From Paracoccus sp. MBLB3053 (GTDB lineage Bacteria; Pseudomonadota; Alphaproteobacteria; Rhodobacterales; Rhodobacteraceae), in the NCBI RefSeq assembly GCF_031822435.1, contig NZ_JAVQLW010000001.1, forward strand, positions 2,551,501 through 2,615,500: DNA of 64,000 nucleotides, given 5' to 3'. Each line of letters starts with the position of its first letter. The stretch's first letter is position 1. Below, piece after piece: positions 18,171 through 29,331 of this stretch. A model generated the notes under the pieces. That model saw only the letters and a list, made by a program, of their open reading frames with translations. It searched no databases and was not told the DNA's origin. The translations under genes were made by a program, and so were the position numbers.

Positions 18171-18652
18171 TCGCGCTCGAGCCGCTCGGTCGGCATGAAT
18201 TCGACCGGGTGGCACACATCGAGGTCACGCCGGAACAGCAGCCATTCTGCGGCACTGTACCCGGCCATTTCGAGATGGACGAACCGGGTTGCGACTTTCA
18301 CGTCGTGATCCGGGACGGCCATGCGGTCGGTTTCTTCAAGATCGACCGCGAGTTCGCGACACGCTTCGACTTTGCGCTATCCCATGAAATCGGGCTTCGC
18401 GGGATGATGATCGACAGGAACGAACAAGGCCAGGGCACCGGCAAGGCCGCTATCCTTGCCTTGCGCCCCTATCTGCAGCGTCTCTATCCCGATGCCTCGA
18501 ATTGCGTGCTGACGGTCAACATCATCAACCTTGCCGCCCGGTCCGTCTATCTTTCGGGCGGTTTCCAGGATGAGGGCGGGCTTTTCCACGGCGGCCGCAT
18601 CGGTCCGCAGCACATCTTGCGGATGAACCTATCTAAAACGGCTGTCGCCTAG
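18167..18652 (+). CDS. GNAT family N-acetyltransferase
   Basis: A 161-residue acetyltransferase translationally coupled to the M3 peptidase (ATGA overlap). The acetyl-CoA loop is RNEQGQGTGKAAI (QGxGxGK) followed by LTVNIINLAARSVYLSGGFQDEG, the typical N-x-x-A-x-x-x-Y-x-x-x-G-F end of the fold. The acceptor cannot be deduced; coupling to a peptidase makes a small amino compound or peptide possible. Confidence 0.85.
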   Translation: MIALEPLGRHEFDRVAHIEVTPEQQPFCGTVPGHFEMDEPGCDFHVVIRDGHAVGFFKIDREFATRFDFALSHEIGLRGMMIDRNEQGQGTGKAAILALRPYLQRLYPDASNCVLTVNIINLAARSVYLSGGFQDEGGLFHGGRIGPQHILRMNLSKTAVA

Positions 18653-18701
18653 GCCGAGCCCTTCGCCTATGCTTGCGCCCGGACGGCAAAGGAGGAACGC
18701 C

Positions 18702-19874
18702 ATGGTCAGGCGCATTTTTTTGGGCCTGCTGGGTCTTGTGATCCTGGCGGTTGCGGCAATTGCCATCTGGGGTCCCGCCTATGTCGAGCGCAGCCTGAAC
18801 CCGGTCACCGGCCCCGCGCAGGGCTGGCCGGTTTCCCCCCAGGCGCAGGCACTTCACGACAGCCTTGTCATCGGTGATTGGCATGCCGATACGCTGCTAT
18901 GGGATCGTAATATCCTTGGTCGCGTCGATCGCGGTCACACCGACATTCCCCGCCTCGCAGAGGGCAATGTCGCCGTCCAGGTGTTCACCACGGTCACAAA
19001 AAGCCCGCGCGGACAGAATTACGCTCAGAACTCGGCCGAGGCTCCCGACAATATCACGCCGCTCTTCATCGGCCAGTTGCGCCCTATCCCGAGCTGGTTC
19101 AGCCTGAAGGAACGCGCTCTTGCCCAGGCTGCTGCCCTGAACCGCGCAGCCGAAGAAGAGCCGGAAAGCTTGTTGATCATCCGCTCGGCCCAGGATCTTC
19201 AGACCCTGCTTGAAGCGCGGCGCAACGGGGCAAAGACGGTTGGCATCATCCTTGGCTCGGAAGGCGCGCACCCCCTCGAAGGTCGTCTTGACAATCTGCG
19301 GGTTCTATACGGCGCGGGCTTCCGGCTGATCGGGCTTACCCATTTCTTCGACAACGAACTTGGCGGAAGCCTGCACGGCGAGGGCGGCGAAGGTTCCGGC
19401 CTGAGCGAATTCGGTCGCGAGGTGGTCCGCGAAATGCTGGACCGCGACATGATCATCGACCTTGCCCATGCAAGCCCGCAGATGGTTCGGGACGTGCTGG
19501 CCATACCCGGAACCCGGCCGATCATTTCGCATACCGGCATCCACGGCCAATGCCCCAGCCCGCGCAACATCTCCGATGATCTGGTCAGGGCGATCGCCGC
19601 CAAGGGCGGGTTGATCGGGATCGGCTATTGGTCGGATGTCGTTTGCGGCGATAGCCCCGCCGACATTGCCAAGGCGATCAAGGCCGCCATGGCCCTGGTC
19701 GGAGACGATCAGGTTTCGCTTGGCTCGGATTATGACGGCTCGGTGAACGCGCCGTTCGATGCGGCCCATCTTTCCGTGCTGACGCAGGCGCTCATGGATG
19801 CCGGGTTGTCTGACGGGCAGATCGCGAAGGTGATGGGCGGCAACATGATGCGCTATCTTGCCGAGAACCTCTAG
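18702..19874 (+). CDS. M19 family membrane dipeptidase
   Basis: A 390-residue renal-dipeptidase homologue. I start at ATG 18702, preceded by AAAGGAGGA; residues ~5-22 (IFLGLLGLVILAVAAIAIWG) form an N-terminal membrane anchor, so the enzyme faces the periplasm. M19 metal-site motifs are visible: GDWHADTLLW (His-x-Asp), LGSEGAHPLEG (Glu), IIDLAHASPQM and ISHTGIHG (His). LGSDYDGSV and a C-terminal GGNMMRYL are further family signatures. It would hydrolyse dipeptides, possibly with D-residues. It follows the acetyltransferase by 49 bp. Confidence 0.93.
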   Translation: MVRRIFLGLLGLVILAVAAIAIWGPAYVERSLNPVTGPAQGWPVSPQAQALHDSLVIGDWHADTLLWDRNILGRVDRGHTDIPRLAEGNVAVQVFTTVTKSPRGQNYAQNSAEAPDNITPLFIGQLRPIPSWFSLKERALAQAAALNRAAEEEPESLLIIRSAQDLQTLLEARRNGAKTVGIILGSEGAHPLEGRLDNLRVLYGAGFRLIGLTHFFDNELGGSLHGEGGEGSGLSEFGREVVREMLDRDMIIDLAHASPQMVRDVLAIPGTRPIISHTGIHGQCPSPRNISDDLVRAIAAKGGLIGIGYWSDVVCGDSPADIAKAIKAAMALVGDDQVSLGSDYDGSVNAPFDAAHLSVLTQALMDAGLSDGQIAKVMGGNMMRYLAENL

Positions 19875-19907
19875 CCGCATCATTCTCGCGCAAAACCGGA
19901 GAACCGC

Positions 19908-20567
19908 ATGCTGACCATCTACGGGGTAACCCGATCCCGCGCCTCGCGCATCATCTGGCTTTGCCATGAGCTAGGTTTGCCCTTCCGCCAGGTTCCCGTG
20001 ATCCAGGCCTATCGCCTTTCCGATCCGGACGCGGCGGATGCACCACAGAACACGCGATCCGAGAGCTTCCTGAAACTCTCGCCCGCAGGAGCGATCCCCG
20101 TGATCCGCGACGGCGATCTGGTGCTTTCGGAATCGCTGGCCTGCACCCTTCATCTGGCGAGAAAACACGGCCAGCCCTTCGGCCCCGCCAACGAAACCGA
20201 AGATGCGCTGATGCTGCAATGGAGCTTCTACGCCGCGGCTTCGGTCGAACAGGATGCGCTGACCATTCTCTTCCTGCACCGGCCGGGTCAGGCACAATCG
20301 GGCGCCGATCAGGCCTCGGTCGCAAATGCCGCCGAAAGGCTGATCCGACCGCTTGCGGTTCTCGAGGATCACCTTTCCCGGAACGGATATCTGGTCGCCG
20401 GCCGTTTCACAGTCGCCGACATCAATGTGGCCGAAATCCTGCGCTACGCGCAAAGCCACCACGAGCTTCTGGATCGCTTTCCGGCGGTCACGGCCTGGCT
20501 AAAGGACTGCCAGAGCCGTCCCGCGTTCATGCAGATGTGGCGGGAGCGTCTGGCCGAGCCGGAATGA
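19908..20567 (+). CDS. Glutathione S-transferase family protein
   Basis: A 219-residue cytoplasmic protein. The N-terminal thioredoxin-like half (LTIYGVTRSRASRIIWLCHELGLPFRQVPV, LSPAGAIPVIRDGDLVLSESLACTLHLA) contains the cis-proline and ES glutathione contact. The C-terminal helical half has the GRFTVADINVAEILRYA capping motif. The class looks like the bacterial beta/theta-related GSTs with Ser or Arg rather than Cys as catalytic residue. Substrate unknown. Confidence 0.9.
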   Translation: MLTIYGVTRSRASRIIWLCHELGLPFRQVPVIQAYRLSDPDAADAPQNTRSESFLKLSPAGAIPVIRDGDLVLSESLACTLHLARKHGQPFGPANETEDALMLQWSFYAAASVEQDALTILFLHRPGQAQSGADQASVANAAERLIRPLAVLEDHLSRNGYLVAGRFTVADINVAEILRYAQSHHELLDRFPAVTAWLKDCQSRPAFMQMWRERLAEPE

Positions 20568-20573
20568 CTGAAA

Positions 20574-20608
20574 ATCGTGACGGACAGGCGCAACCAGCCC
20601 GTCACGAT
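20574..20608 (+). terminator. Inverted repeat after the GST gene, possible terminator
   Basis: ATCGTGACGG at 20574-20583 is the exact complement of CCGTCACGAT at 20599-20608, with a 15-base loop. It begins 6 bp after the stop codon. There is no T-run, so termination is uncertain. Confidence 0.4.
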
Positions 20609-20843
20609 CCACTCATGAACGCGGTAATTGCCGCAAACTCATCACCGGATCAGCTTGCCGCAACAGGGGTCGGGCCGGTTTGACGCATGTCAATATTTGC
20701 ATGAATTGTCTGCATATGCGGATCTGATGAAGTCTAGGGCATACCATCGCTTGCGGTCACGATTTCAGCTGACGCTTCCCCTTGCCCCGCAACCCCGGGG
20801 CGTGAGATAAACCCGCTTCAGAAGAACAAGACGAGCAGGTGCG

Positions 20844-22814
<1,971 letters not shown>

Positions 22815-22815
22815 G

Positions 22816-23148
22816 ATGACCCTGCTCGCGCCGCTCGCCATCTATGTGCTGGCGGCGCTTGCCGAAATCGCCGGCTGCTTCGCCTTCTGGGCGTGGCTGC
22901 GGCTGGACCGCTCGCCCCTGTGGCTGCTGCCCGGAATGCTGTCATTGGCGCTTTTCGCCTGGCTCCTCACCCGCATCGACACCGATTTCGCTGGCCGCGC
23001 TTATGCGGCCTATGGCGGCATCTATGTCCTGGCCTCGCTCGTCTGGCTCTGGCTAACCGAGGGCCAAGTCCCGACCCGCTGGGATCTGCTGGGCGGAGGG
23101 TTATGCGTGCTGGGCGCGGCGGTGGTTTTGGTGGGGGCGCGGGGGTAG
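22816..23148 (+). CDS. YnfA/UPF0060 family small membrane protein
   Basis: A 110-residue inner-membrane protein with four hydrophobic segments ([20 protein letters not shown] first helix; [46 protein letters not shown]). The signatures [23 protein letters not shown] and the DxxG...G end match UPF0060, which is distantly related to small multidrug-resistance transporters. Function is not established. It begins 1 bp after parE. Confidence 0.9.
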   Translation: MTLLAPLAIYVLAALAEIAGCFAFWAWLRLDRSPLWLLPGMLSLALFAWLLTRIDTDFAGRAYAAYGGIYVLASLVWLWLTEGQVPTRWDLLGGGLCVLGAAVVLVGARG

Positions 23149-23158
23149 CCCGCATGCC

Positions 23159-23305
23159 TTAACTGAGCACCACAACAAAATATCCGCCCTTCTCGCCCAC
23201 CATTTCATAAACATTGATACCAAGAACGCCTTGCAGGTCTTTATGAGACGACCGGATATAGGCCAAGCCTATGTCGGCCACCTTGGCGCGCAGTAAAAGA
23301 CTAGA
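23159..23305 (-). pseudogene. Possible gene remnant, C-terminal-like fragment
   Basis: Read leftwards from an in-frame TAG just above 23305, 48 codons run to a TAA at 23159 and encode a peptide that looks protein-like (VADIGLAYIRSSHKDLQGV, then GINVYEMVGEKGGYFVVVLS). There is no ATG that would give a credible full protein, and the bases are more A+T-rich than the neighbours. It lies immediately downstream of the phosphatase pseudogene. I read it as the remaining 3' end of a lost, perhaps foreign, gene; the family is not recognised. Confidence 0.4.
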
Positions 23306-23330
23306 CTATGGCCCAACGGCGGGAAAACTG

Positions 23331-23670
23331 TCAAAACCGCATCCCCACCTCAAACCGCGCACCTTCGAACCCGATCCCAAAACTCGCGGCCCCAAAGGTG
23401 AAACCAATCAGCGGCCCGTCCAGACCTCTTTGGGCGTATCCTCTCCGGCATGGACGCGGCTCCAGCCCGTCAGGGCCGCCGCACCATGGCGGCGGCACCG
23501 GGCCAAGGGTCGTGCTCGAAGCCTTTCCCGGCCAGATCCGAGGCACGAAGGACGCCGCCGCCCTATCGCCCCCGGGAAGGCCCTTGCCTGAGGAGTGGTC
23601 GGAGATCGGATGCGAAATATTCCTTGATCCCCCAGACCGGCGCCGCCTTGCCCTGCGGTACTGCCGCTGC
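23331..23670 (-). pseudogene. Decayed paralogue of the PAP2-type phosphatase at 29332
   Basis: Read leftwards, this DNA aligns along its length with the intact gene at 29332-29811, but in three alternating frames. Matching pieces are GWSRVHAGEDTPKEVW versus GWSRVHAGAHTPEQVW, and the end IGFTFGAASFGIG...GARFEVGMRF versus IGLTFGAASFGIG...GARFEFGLRF. A one-base deletion near 23415 creates a TGA after EVWTGR, and indels near 23610 remove the middle of motif 1. The catalytic PSGHTAAA of the intact copy reads PGGDRAAA here. The gene is therefore frameshifted and has lost its active site. Divergent from the CDF transporter. Confidence 0.85.
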
Positions 23671-23708
23671 TTTGCTGTGTCGACAGTTTCACGCCCATCA
23701 CCTCGGGA

Positions 23709-24677
23709 ATGCGCCAGATGACAAAGCCGGACGCCGACAGCAGGAAGCGCCTTGAAAGCCGCTCTCTCGGGGTTGCGATCTGGGGGAACCTCTTCATGGC
23801 TGCGGCGGGATTGGTTGCGGGGATCATGTCGAATTCCAACGCCATCATGATGGACGGGCTGTTTTCGCTGATCGGCTTCGGCTCGGCCCTGCTCGGGCGT
23901 CACATCAGCCCCCGTGTCGAGGCTGGCCCGGACAAGCTGCGCCCCTTTGGCTATGCCGCGGATGAGGCGATCTTTTCGACCTTCCGCGCGCTTTCGCTTC
24001 TTGGCCTCGTCCTTTTCGCCATCACCAATGCGATCAAGAATATCTACAACTATCTCGGCGGCATGATGCCCGAGCCGCTGAATTTCGCGCCCATGTTCGT
24101 GTATTTCGCCGTGATCGGCCTGACCTGCATCACCCTTTGGGCATTTCACCATGTCACCTGGCGCCGAACGGGCAAGAACAGCGCGATCCTGCGGCTCGAA
24201 GCAAAGGCCGCGCTGTTCGACGGCCTGATCACCGCCGCCGCCGGTCTGGGCCTGGGCGCCATATATCTGCTGCGGGAAGGCCCGCTGGCGCCGGTCGCGC
24301 CGGTCGGGGATTCGGTGATCGTCCTGATGTTGTGCCTGCTTGCGATCGGCTCATATCTGCGCGAATTCCGTGGCGGGCTGGGCGAATTGGCCGGGGCCAG
24401 TGCAAGCCCGCGCCATCTTGCCCTGGCGCGGCGGAGCCTGAGGACGGCAATCGCCGAGGATGGCGGGACGCTTCAGGACATGTCGGTCACCAAGCTGGGC
24501 CGCAGCTTCCTGGTGACAGTCTATTACGATCCTGGCAGGCCGGTGACGGCGGCAGAAATCGACGATCTGAACCTGCGCATGATCGTCGATGCCCGCAAGT
24601 CGATGGGCGGGGCGGATGTGCTGCTGATCGTGACCGAACATCCAAGACGCTGGCCCGACGCGCTGAGCCCGTTCTAG
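23709..24677 (+). CDS. Cation diffusion facilitator (CDF) family transporter
   Basis: A 322-residue membrane protein with about six transmembrane segments (residues ~20-40, 45-62, 92-110, 125-145, 165-185, 200-215). The segment SNSNAIMMDGLFSLIGFGSALLG carries the D-x3-S/D metal-site pattern of CDF helix II, and LEAKAALFDGLITAAAG its helix V counterpart. The cytoplasmic C-terminal domain (SVTKLGRSFLVTVYYDPG ... VDARKSMGGADVLLIVTEHP) is the usual ferredoxin-like fold. It would export a divalent metal by proton antiport; the metal is not clear. ATG 23718 is an alternative start. Confidence 0.85.
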   Translation: MRQMTKPDADSRKRLESRSLGVAIWGNLFMAAAGLVAGIMSNSNAIMMDGLFSLIGFGSALLGRHISPRVEAGPDKLRPFGYAADEAIFSTFRALSLLGLVLFAITNAIKNIYNYLGGMMPEPLNFAPMFVYFAVIGLTCITLWAFHHVTWRRTGKNSAILRLEAKAALFDGLITAAAGLGLGAIYLLREGPLAPVAPVGDSVIVLMLCLLAIGSYLREFRGGLGELAGASASPRHLALARRSLRTAIAEDGGTLQDMSVTKLGRSFLVTVYYDPGRPVTAAEIDDLNLRMIVDARKSMGGADVLLIVTEHPRRWPDALSPF

Positions 24678-24700
24678 GCGACGTTCCGGGACAAAGAAGA

Positions 24701-24723
24701 AAGCCCCGCGATGGGCGGGGCTT
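24701..24723. terminator. Two-way hairpin terminator between CDF gene and ilvC
   Basis: AAGCCCCGC pairs with GCGGGGCTT around a 5-base loop, 23 bp after the CDF stop and 15 bp after the ilvC stop on the other strand. Leftwards it is followed by TCTTCTTTG, rightwards by TCC. Confidence 0.75.
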
Positions 24724-24738
24724 TCCGGAGCAAAGGGA

Positions 24739-25773
<1,035 letters not shown>

Positions 25774-25888
25774 TCATTCCGATGCAGGGTTTCTAGCATC
25801 CGCGCACGGACAGTTCAGTGCATTCTTCGCGAAATTTCTTTGTTTTTCACGATAATCATGCCATTGTTGGTCAATTGGTGAGAAAATC

Positions 25889-26344
25889 ATGCCTGACGCA
25901 ACCGATCGACGCATACTTCGCCAGCTTTTGGCAGATCCGCAGATCGCGAATTCCGAACTGGCGGAACGCGCTGGCGTGACATCGGCCAGCCTGTGGCGCC
26001 GCCTTGAGCGGTTGCGCGAAACTGGCGTCATTCGCGCCGTCGAATCCCGCATCGACTGGCGCAAGCTTGGTTACGAGGTGCAGGTGAGCCTCCGCTTCAC
26101 TCTGGACAAGGCCGAGCCCCGCGCCTTCGACGACTTCATGGCGGCCGCGCGCAAGGTGCCCGAAGTAACAGAAATCCAGTCATTCCTGGGTTCGGTAGAT
26201 TTCCGCCTCTCGGTCATCGCGCGGGACATGGCGCATTGGCAGCAGGTCTATCGCGAAAGCATCCTCACCCTGCCCCATGTCGCGGATTCGGATGCCTTGA
26301 TGCTGGTTTCCACCATCAAGGACGTGCAGGAGCTTCCGCTATGA
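25889..26344 (+). CDS. Lrp/AsnC family transcriptional regulator (first of a pair)
   Basis: A 151-residue regulator: N-terminal helix-turn-helix (DRRILRQLLADPQIANSELAERAGVTSASLWRRLERLRETGVI) and C-terminal RAM effector domain (VSLRFTLDKAEPRAFDDFMAAARKVPEVTEIQSFLGSVDFRLSVIARD). Divergent from ilvC, so it may sense an amino acid and control branched-chain synthesis. It overlaps the second Lrp gene by 4 bp. Confidence 0.92.
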   Translation: MPDATDRRILRQLLADPQIANSELAERAGVTSASLWRRLERLRETGVIRAVESRIDWRKLGYEVQVSLRFTLDKAEPRAFDDFMAAARKVPEVTEIQSFLGSVDFRLSVIARDMAHWQQVYRESILTLPHVADSDALMLVSTIKDVQELPL

Positions 26345-26808
26345 GCGCGGCGGGCTTCGTGCCTGATGCGACGGATCTCGCGATCTTGCGGCTGCTCGCC
26401 GAAGATGCGACGCGCAGCGCGGCCGAGGTCGGGCGGGCGCTCGGGATGGCCCAGCCCGCAACCTGGAGACGCATCAAGCGGCTGACCGATGCCGGGGTGA
26501 TCGCAGGGCGGCGGATCGTGATCGACGAAGCGGCGCTTGGCTTTGGCGTCACGGTTTTCCTGGGCATTCGACTGGCGGCAAAAGGCCGCGTCAGCCTGGA
26601 GGATTTCGAGCGCGCCGTGACGGCCATCCCAGAGGTTCAGACAGTCCAGCACGTTCTGGGCCAGTTCGACTATCGTCTGCGCGTGCGGGCGCGCGACATC
26701 GCGGATTTCGAAAGAATCCTGCGCCGTCGTATCATGACCCTGCCCGGCGTCGGCCAGGTCGAGGCAAACGTCATGCTCTCGGAAGAGCGGCGCCCCGGTC
26801 CAATTTAG
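26341..26808 (+). CDS. Lrp/AsnC family transcriptional regulator (second of a pair)
   Basis: A 155-residue regulator started at ATG 26341, which overlaps the TGA of the first Lrp gene (ATGA); a longer open frame to 26236 lies inside that gene. Domain order is the same: HTH (ATDLAILRLLAEDATRSAAEVGRALGMAQPATWRRIKRL) and RAM (IRLAAKGRVSLEDFERAVTAIPEVQTVQHVLGQFDYRLRVRARD). Coupled translation suggests that the two could form mixed oligomers. Neither looks like the siroheme decarboxylase branch of Lrp-like proteins. Confidence 0.92.
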   Translation: MSAAGFVPDATDLAILRLLAEDATRSAAEVGRALGMAQPATWRRIKRLTDAGVIAGRRIVIDEAALGFGVTVFLGIRLAAKGRVSLEDFERAVTAIPEVQTVQHVLGQFDYRLRVRARDIADFERILRRRIMTLPGVGQVEANVMLSEERRPGPI

Positions 26809-26880
26809 GTCACACCCTTGTTGGCTTGCATAATTGCCCGTGACACGCCAATCAGGCTCGACCCTATTGGCAGGTAAATG

Positions 26881-28182
26881 ATGGCAAGTCCCGCTCCGTT
26901 CTCGCGTTACGAATTCATGATCGCCTGGCGTTACCTGCGCGCAAGGCGGGCCGAGGGCGGGGTCAGCGTGATGACCTGGATCAGCCTGATCGGGATCACG
27001 CTGGGCGTCATGGCGCTGATTGCCACCTTGGCCGTGCGCGCGGGGTTCAGGGCCGAATTCGTCGACACGATCCTGGGCGCGAATGCCCACAGCACGGTCT
27101 ATTACGCGCCCAGCTCGATCTATAACGAGTTGACCGAGGAAACCTATGTCACCCCCGGCCGGGTCGAGGATTATGACGCGCTGGCCACGAAGATCGCACA
27201 AATCCCCGGAGTGACCCGCGCCACCCCTGTCGTGCGTGGTCAGGTGATGGCCAGCCAGAACGATGCAAACAACGTGGCCGAGGTCTATGGGCTTTCGCTT
27301 GATGCCCTGAAGGCCATCCCCCGCATCGCAGACCCGGAAACCGGCTTCGGCAATATCGAGGACTTCGACAAGGGCATCGCGATCGGCTCGGGCCTTGCGC
27401 GCGAACTGGGCGTCAGCATCGGTGATCGCGTCAGGCTCATTTCGCCCGAGGGGGCCCAGACCGCGTTCGGCACCACTCCGCGGGTCGAAAGCTACGATGT
27501 GACCTATGTCTTCACCGCAGGCCGCTATGACATCGATCGTACGCGCATCTACATGCCGATGGCCGAGGCGCAGAGCTATTTCAATCGCGAGAACGTCGCG
27601 GATGAAATCGAAGTCTTCGTCGACGACCCGGAAAAGGTCGACGACTGGACCATGCCCCTGTTGCAGGCCGCGGGCGAGCGGGCGCAGATCTGGACCTGGC
27701 GCGATGCCTCGGGCAGCTTCCTTCGGGCACTCGATATCGAGGACGATGTGATGTTCATCATCCTGTCGATCCTCGTGCTCATCGCCTCGATGAACATCAC
27801 TTCGGGGCTCATCATGCTGGTCAAGAACAAGGGCCGCGACATTGGCATCCTGCGCACCATGGGTCTGACCGAAGGCGCAGTGCTGCGGGTGTTCTTTCTC
27901 TGCGGCGCCTTCACCGGAGTGATCGGGACGATCGCCGGTGTCGTGCTGGGGGTGATCTTCGCGCTCAACGTGGATCACATCATGAGCTTCGTGAACTGGT
28001 TCTCGGGCGGTGGGGCGTGGGATCCGGCGGTGCGCGGCATCTATGAACTGCCCGCGAAGCTGCGCGGGGCAGACATTGCCAAGGCGGTCATCCTGTCGCT
28101 GACGCTGTCCTTCGTCGTCACCATCTTCCCGGCGCGCCGCGCGGCCCGCATGAACCCCGTGGAGGCCCTGCGCTATGAATGA
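26881..28182 (+). CDS. lolC: Lipoprotein-releasing ABC transporter permease, LolC/LolE type
   Basis: A 433-residue inner-membrane permease (ATG at 26878 is an equal choice). The first membrane segment lies at ~30-55 (MTWISLIGITLGVMALIATLAVRAGF), a large periplasmic domain follows (~55-290), then three segments at ~293-318, 333-365 and 400-425. The ending ARRAARMNPVEALRYE is the LolC/E/MacB family signature. With LolD it extracts mature lipoproteins from the inner membrane for LolA. Alphaproteobacteria have one such permease acting as a homodimer, so LolC versus LolE is a matter of naming. Overlaps lolD by 8 bp. Confidence 0.93.
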   Translation: MASPAPFSRYEFMIAWRYLRARRAEGGVSVMTWISLIGITLGVMALIATLAVRAGFRAEFVDTILGANAHSTVYYAPSSIYNELTEETYVTPGRVEDYDALATKIAQIPGVTRATPVVRGQVMASQNDANNVAEVYGLSLDALKAIPRIADPETGFGNIEDFDKGIAIGSGLARELGVSIGDRVRLISPEGAQTAFGTTPRVESYDVTYVFTAGRYDIDRTRIYMPMAEAQSYFNRENVADEIEVFVDDPEKVDDWTMPLLQAAGERAQIWTWRDASGSFLRALDIEDDVMFIILSILVLIASMNITSGLIMLVKNKGRDIGILRTMGLTEGAVLRVFFLCGAFTGVIGTIAGVVLGVIFALNVDHIMSFVNWFSGGGAWDPAVRGIYELPAKLRGADIAKAVILSLTLSFVVTIFPARRAARMNPVEALRYE

Positions 28183-28843
28183 TGTCCTGCTGCTGGACGG
28201 CATTTCCAAGACCTATGGCAAGGACGGCCCGGCCCCCGTCCGGGTGCTTCAGGACCTTTCCCTTTCAGTGGGCCGAGGCGAGGTCGTGGCACTTGTCGCG
28301 CCTTCCGGCGCAGGCAAGTCCACGCTTCTGCATATTGCCGGATTGCTGGACACGCCGGATACGGGACGCGTGGTCATCAATGAGCGAGACATGTCAGGCC
28401 AGCGGGATCGCGCCCGCACCGAAGCGCGCCGCCGGCAACTGGGCTTTGTCTACCAGTTCCACCACCTGCTGCCCGAGTTCACCGCAGCCGAAAACATTGT
28501 CCTGCCCCAATTGGCGAACGGGGTTTCCGACACCGCGGCGCGGGCACGCGCGGCGGATCTGCTTGGACGTGTCGGGCTGGCCCACCGATCGGAACATCGT
28601 CCCGCACAAATGTCGGGTGGTGAACAGCAGCGCGTGGCCTTCTGCCGGGCGCTGGCGAACCAGCCTTCGCTTCTGCTCGCGGACGAGCCGACCGGGAACC
28701 TTGACCCGGCGACCTCGGACACCGTTTTCGACATGTTGATGACCCTTGTGCGCGAAACCGGGCTTTCGGCGCTGATCGCCACGCATAACATGGAGCTTGC
28801 GGGCCGAATGGACAGGGTGATCCGCCTGAACGAGGTTGCCTGA
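28175..28843 (+). CDS. lolD: Lipoprotein-releasing ABC transporter ATP-binding protein LolD
   Basis: A 222-residue ATPase. Walker A APSGAGKST, Q-loop region FVYQFHHLLPEFTAAENI (the LLPEF/FxA element is typical of LolD), signature MSGGEQQRVAFCRAL, Walker B LLLADEPTGNLD and switch His ATHNMEL. It overlaps the permease gene by 8 bp and so is translated with it. It powers release of outer-membrane lipoproteins. Confidence 0.96.
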   Translation: MNDVLLLDGISKTYGKDGPAPVRVLQDLSLSVGRGEVVALVAPSGAGKSTLLHIAGLLDTPDTGRVVINERDMSGQRDRARTEARRRQLGFVYQFHHLLPEFTAAENIVLPQLANGVSDTAARARAADLLGRVGLAHRSEHRPAQMSGGEQQRVAFCRALANQPSLLLADEPTGNLDPATSDTVFDMLMTLVRETGLSALIATHNMELAGRMDRVIRLNEVA

Positions 28844-28894
28844 ACCCGCCCGAGTGGGGCACAGTCCGGCAAAACGCAACCAAACGAGGCAGCA

Positions 28895-29305
28895 ATGCGG
28901 GCAGCAATCTGGGCAGGGCTTTGCGGGCTGGGTATGGCGGGGCTTGTGGCCGCCTGCGCCCCCGAGCCGAAGAAACAGACGACCGGGCGGATGGATTTCG
29001 TCACCCTTTGCGCCGATTGTCACGGCGACGAAGGCAAGGGCGATGGCCCGCTGGCGGAAAGCCTGACGCCCCGACCGATCGACGTGACGCAGGTCGCCGC
29101 CAAAAATGGCGGGGTCTTCCCGAAAGCACGCGTGATGGGACATATCGAAGGCTTCACCATGGGCCGGAGCGAAAGCCCCATGCCCTCATTCGGCGATGTG
29201 CTGGCCGGCCCGACGGTGCCCTATGACACGGGTGACGGCAGGGCGGTGCCCACGTCCGAGCGGCTGGTCGCCCTCATCGAATATGTCGAAGGAATGCAGG
29301 AATAG
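28895..29305 (+). CDS. Membrane-anchored c-type cytochrome (lipoprotein)
   Basis: A 136-residue monohaem cytochrome c. The N-terminus AAIWAGLCGLGMAGLVAAC is a lipoprotein signal with lipobox VAAC, so the mature protein is tethered by a lipidated Cys to a periplasmic face. The haem site is CADCH, followed by GDEGKGDGPLAE; the probable axial methionine is in ESPMPSFGDVL. It lies 51 bp after lolD, whose transporter handles lipoproteins. Its redox partner is unknown. Confidence 0.9.
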   Translation: MRAAIWAGLCGLGMAGLVAACAPEPKKQTTGRMDFVTLCADCHGDEGKGDGPLAESLTPRPIDVTQVAAKNGGVFPKARVMGHIEGFTMGRSESPMPSFGDVLAGPTVPYDTGDGRAVPTSERLVALIEYVEGMQE

Positions 29306-29331
29306 GCCAGATATCCCGCATTTCGGCGCTG

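Noticed and set aside
25889..26808. Lrp-like pair as siroheme decarboxylase subunits (AhbA/AhbB, NirDL type)
   Set aside because: Both proteins have intact helix-turn-helix and RAM motifs and no haem-d1 or haem genes are nearby; divergence from ilvC fits regulators better.
26248..28209. 653-codon leftward open frame
   Set aside because: It is antisense to the clear LolC/E permease and the second Lrp gene, has a low-complexity His/Asp/Arg-rich translation without any motif, and arises from the high G+C third positions of the true genes.
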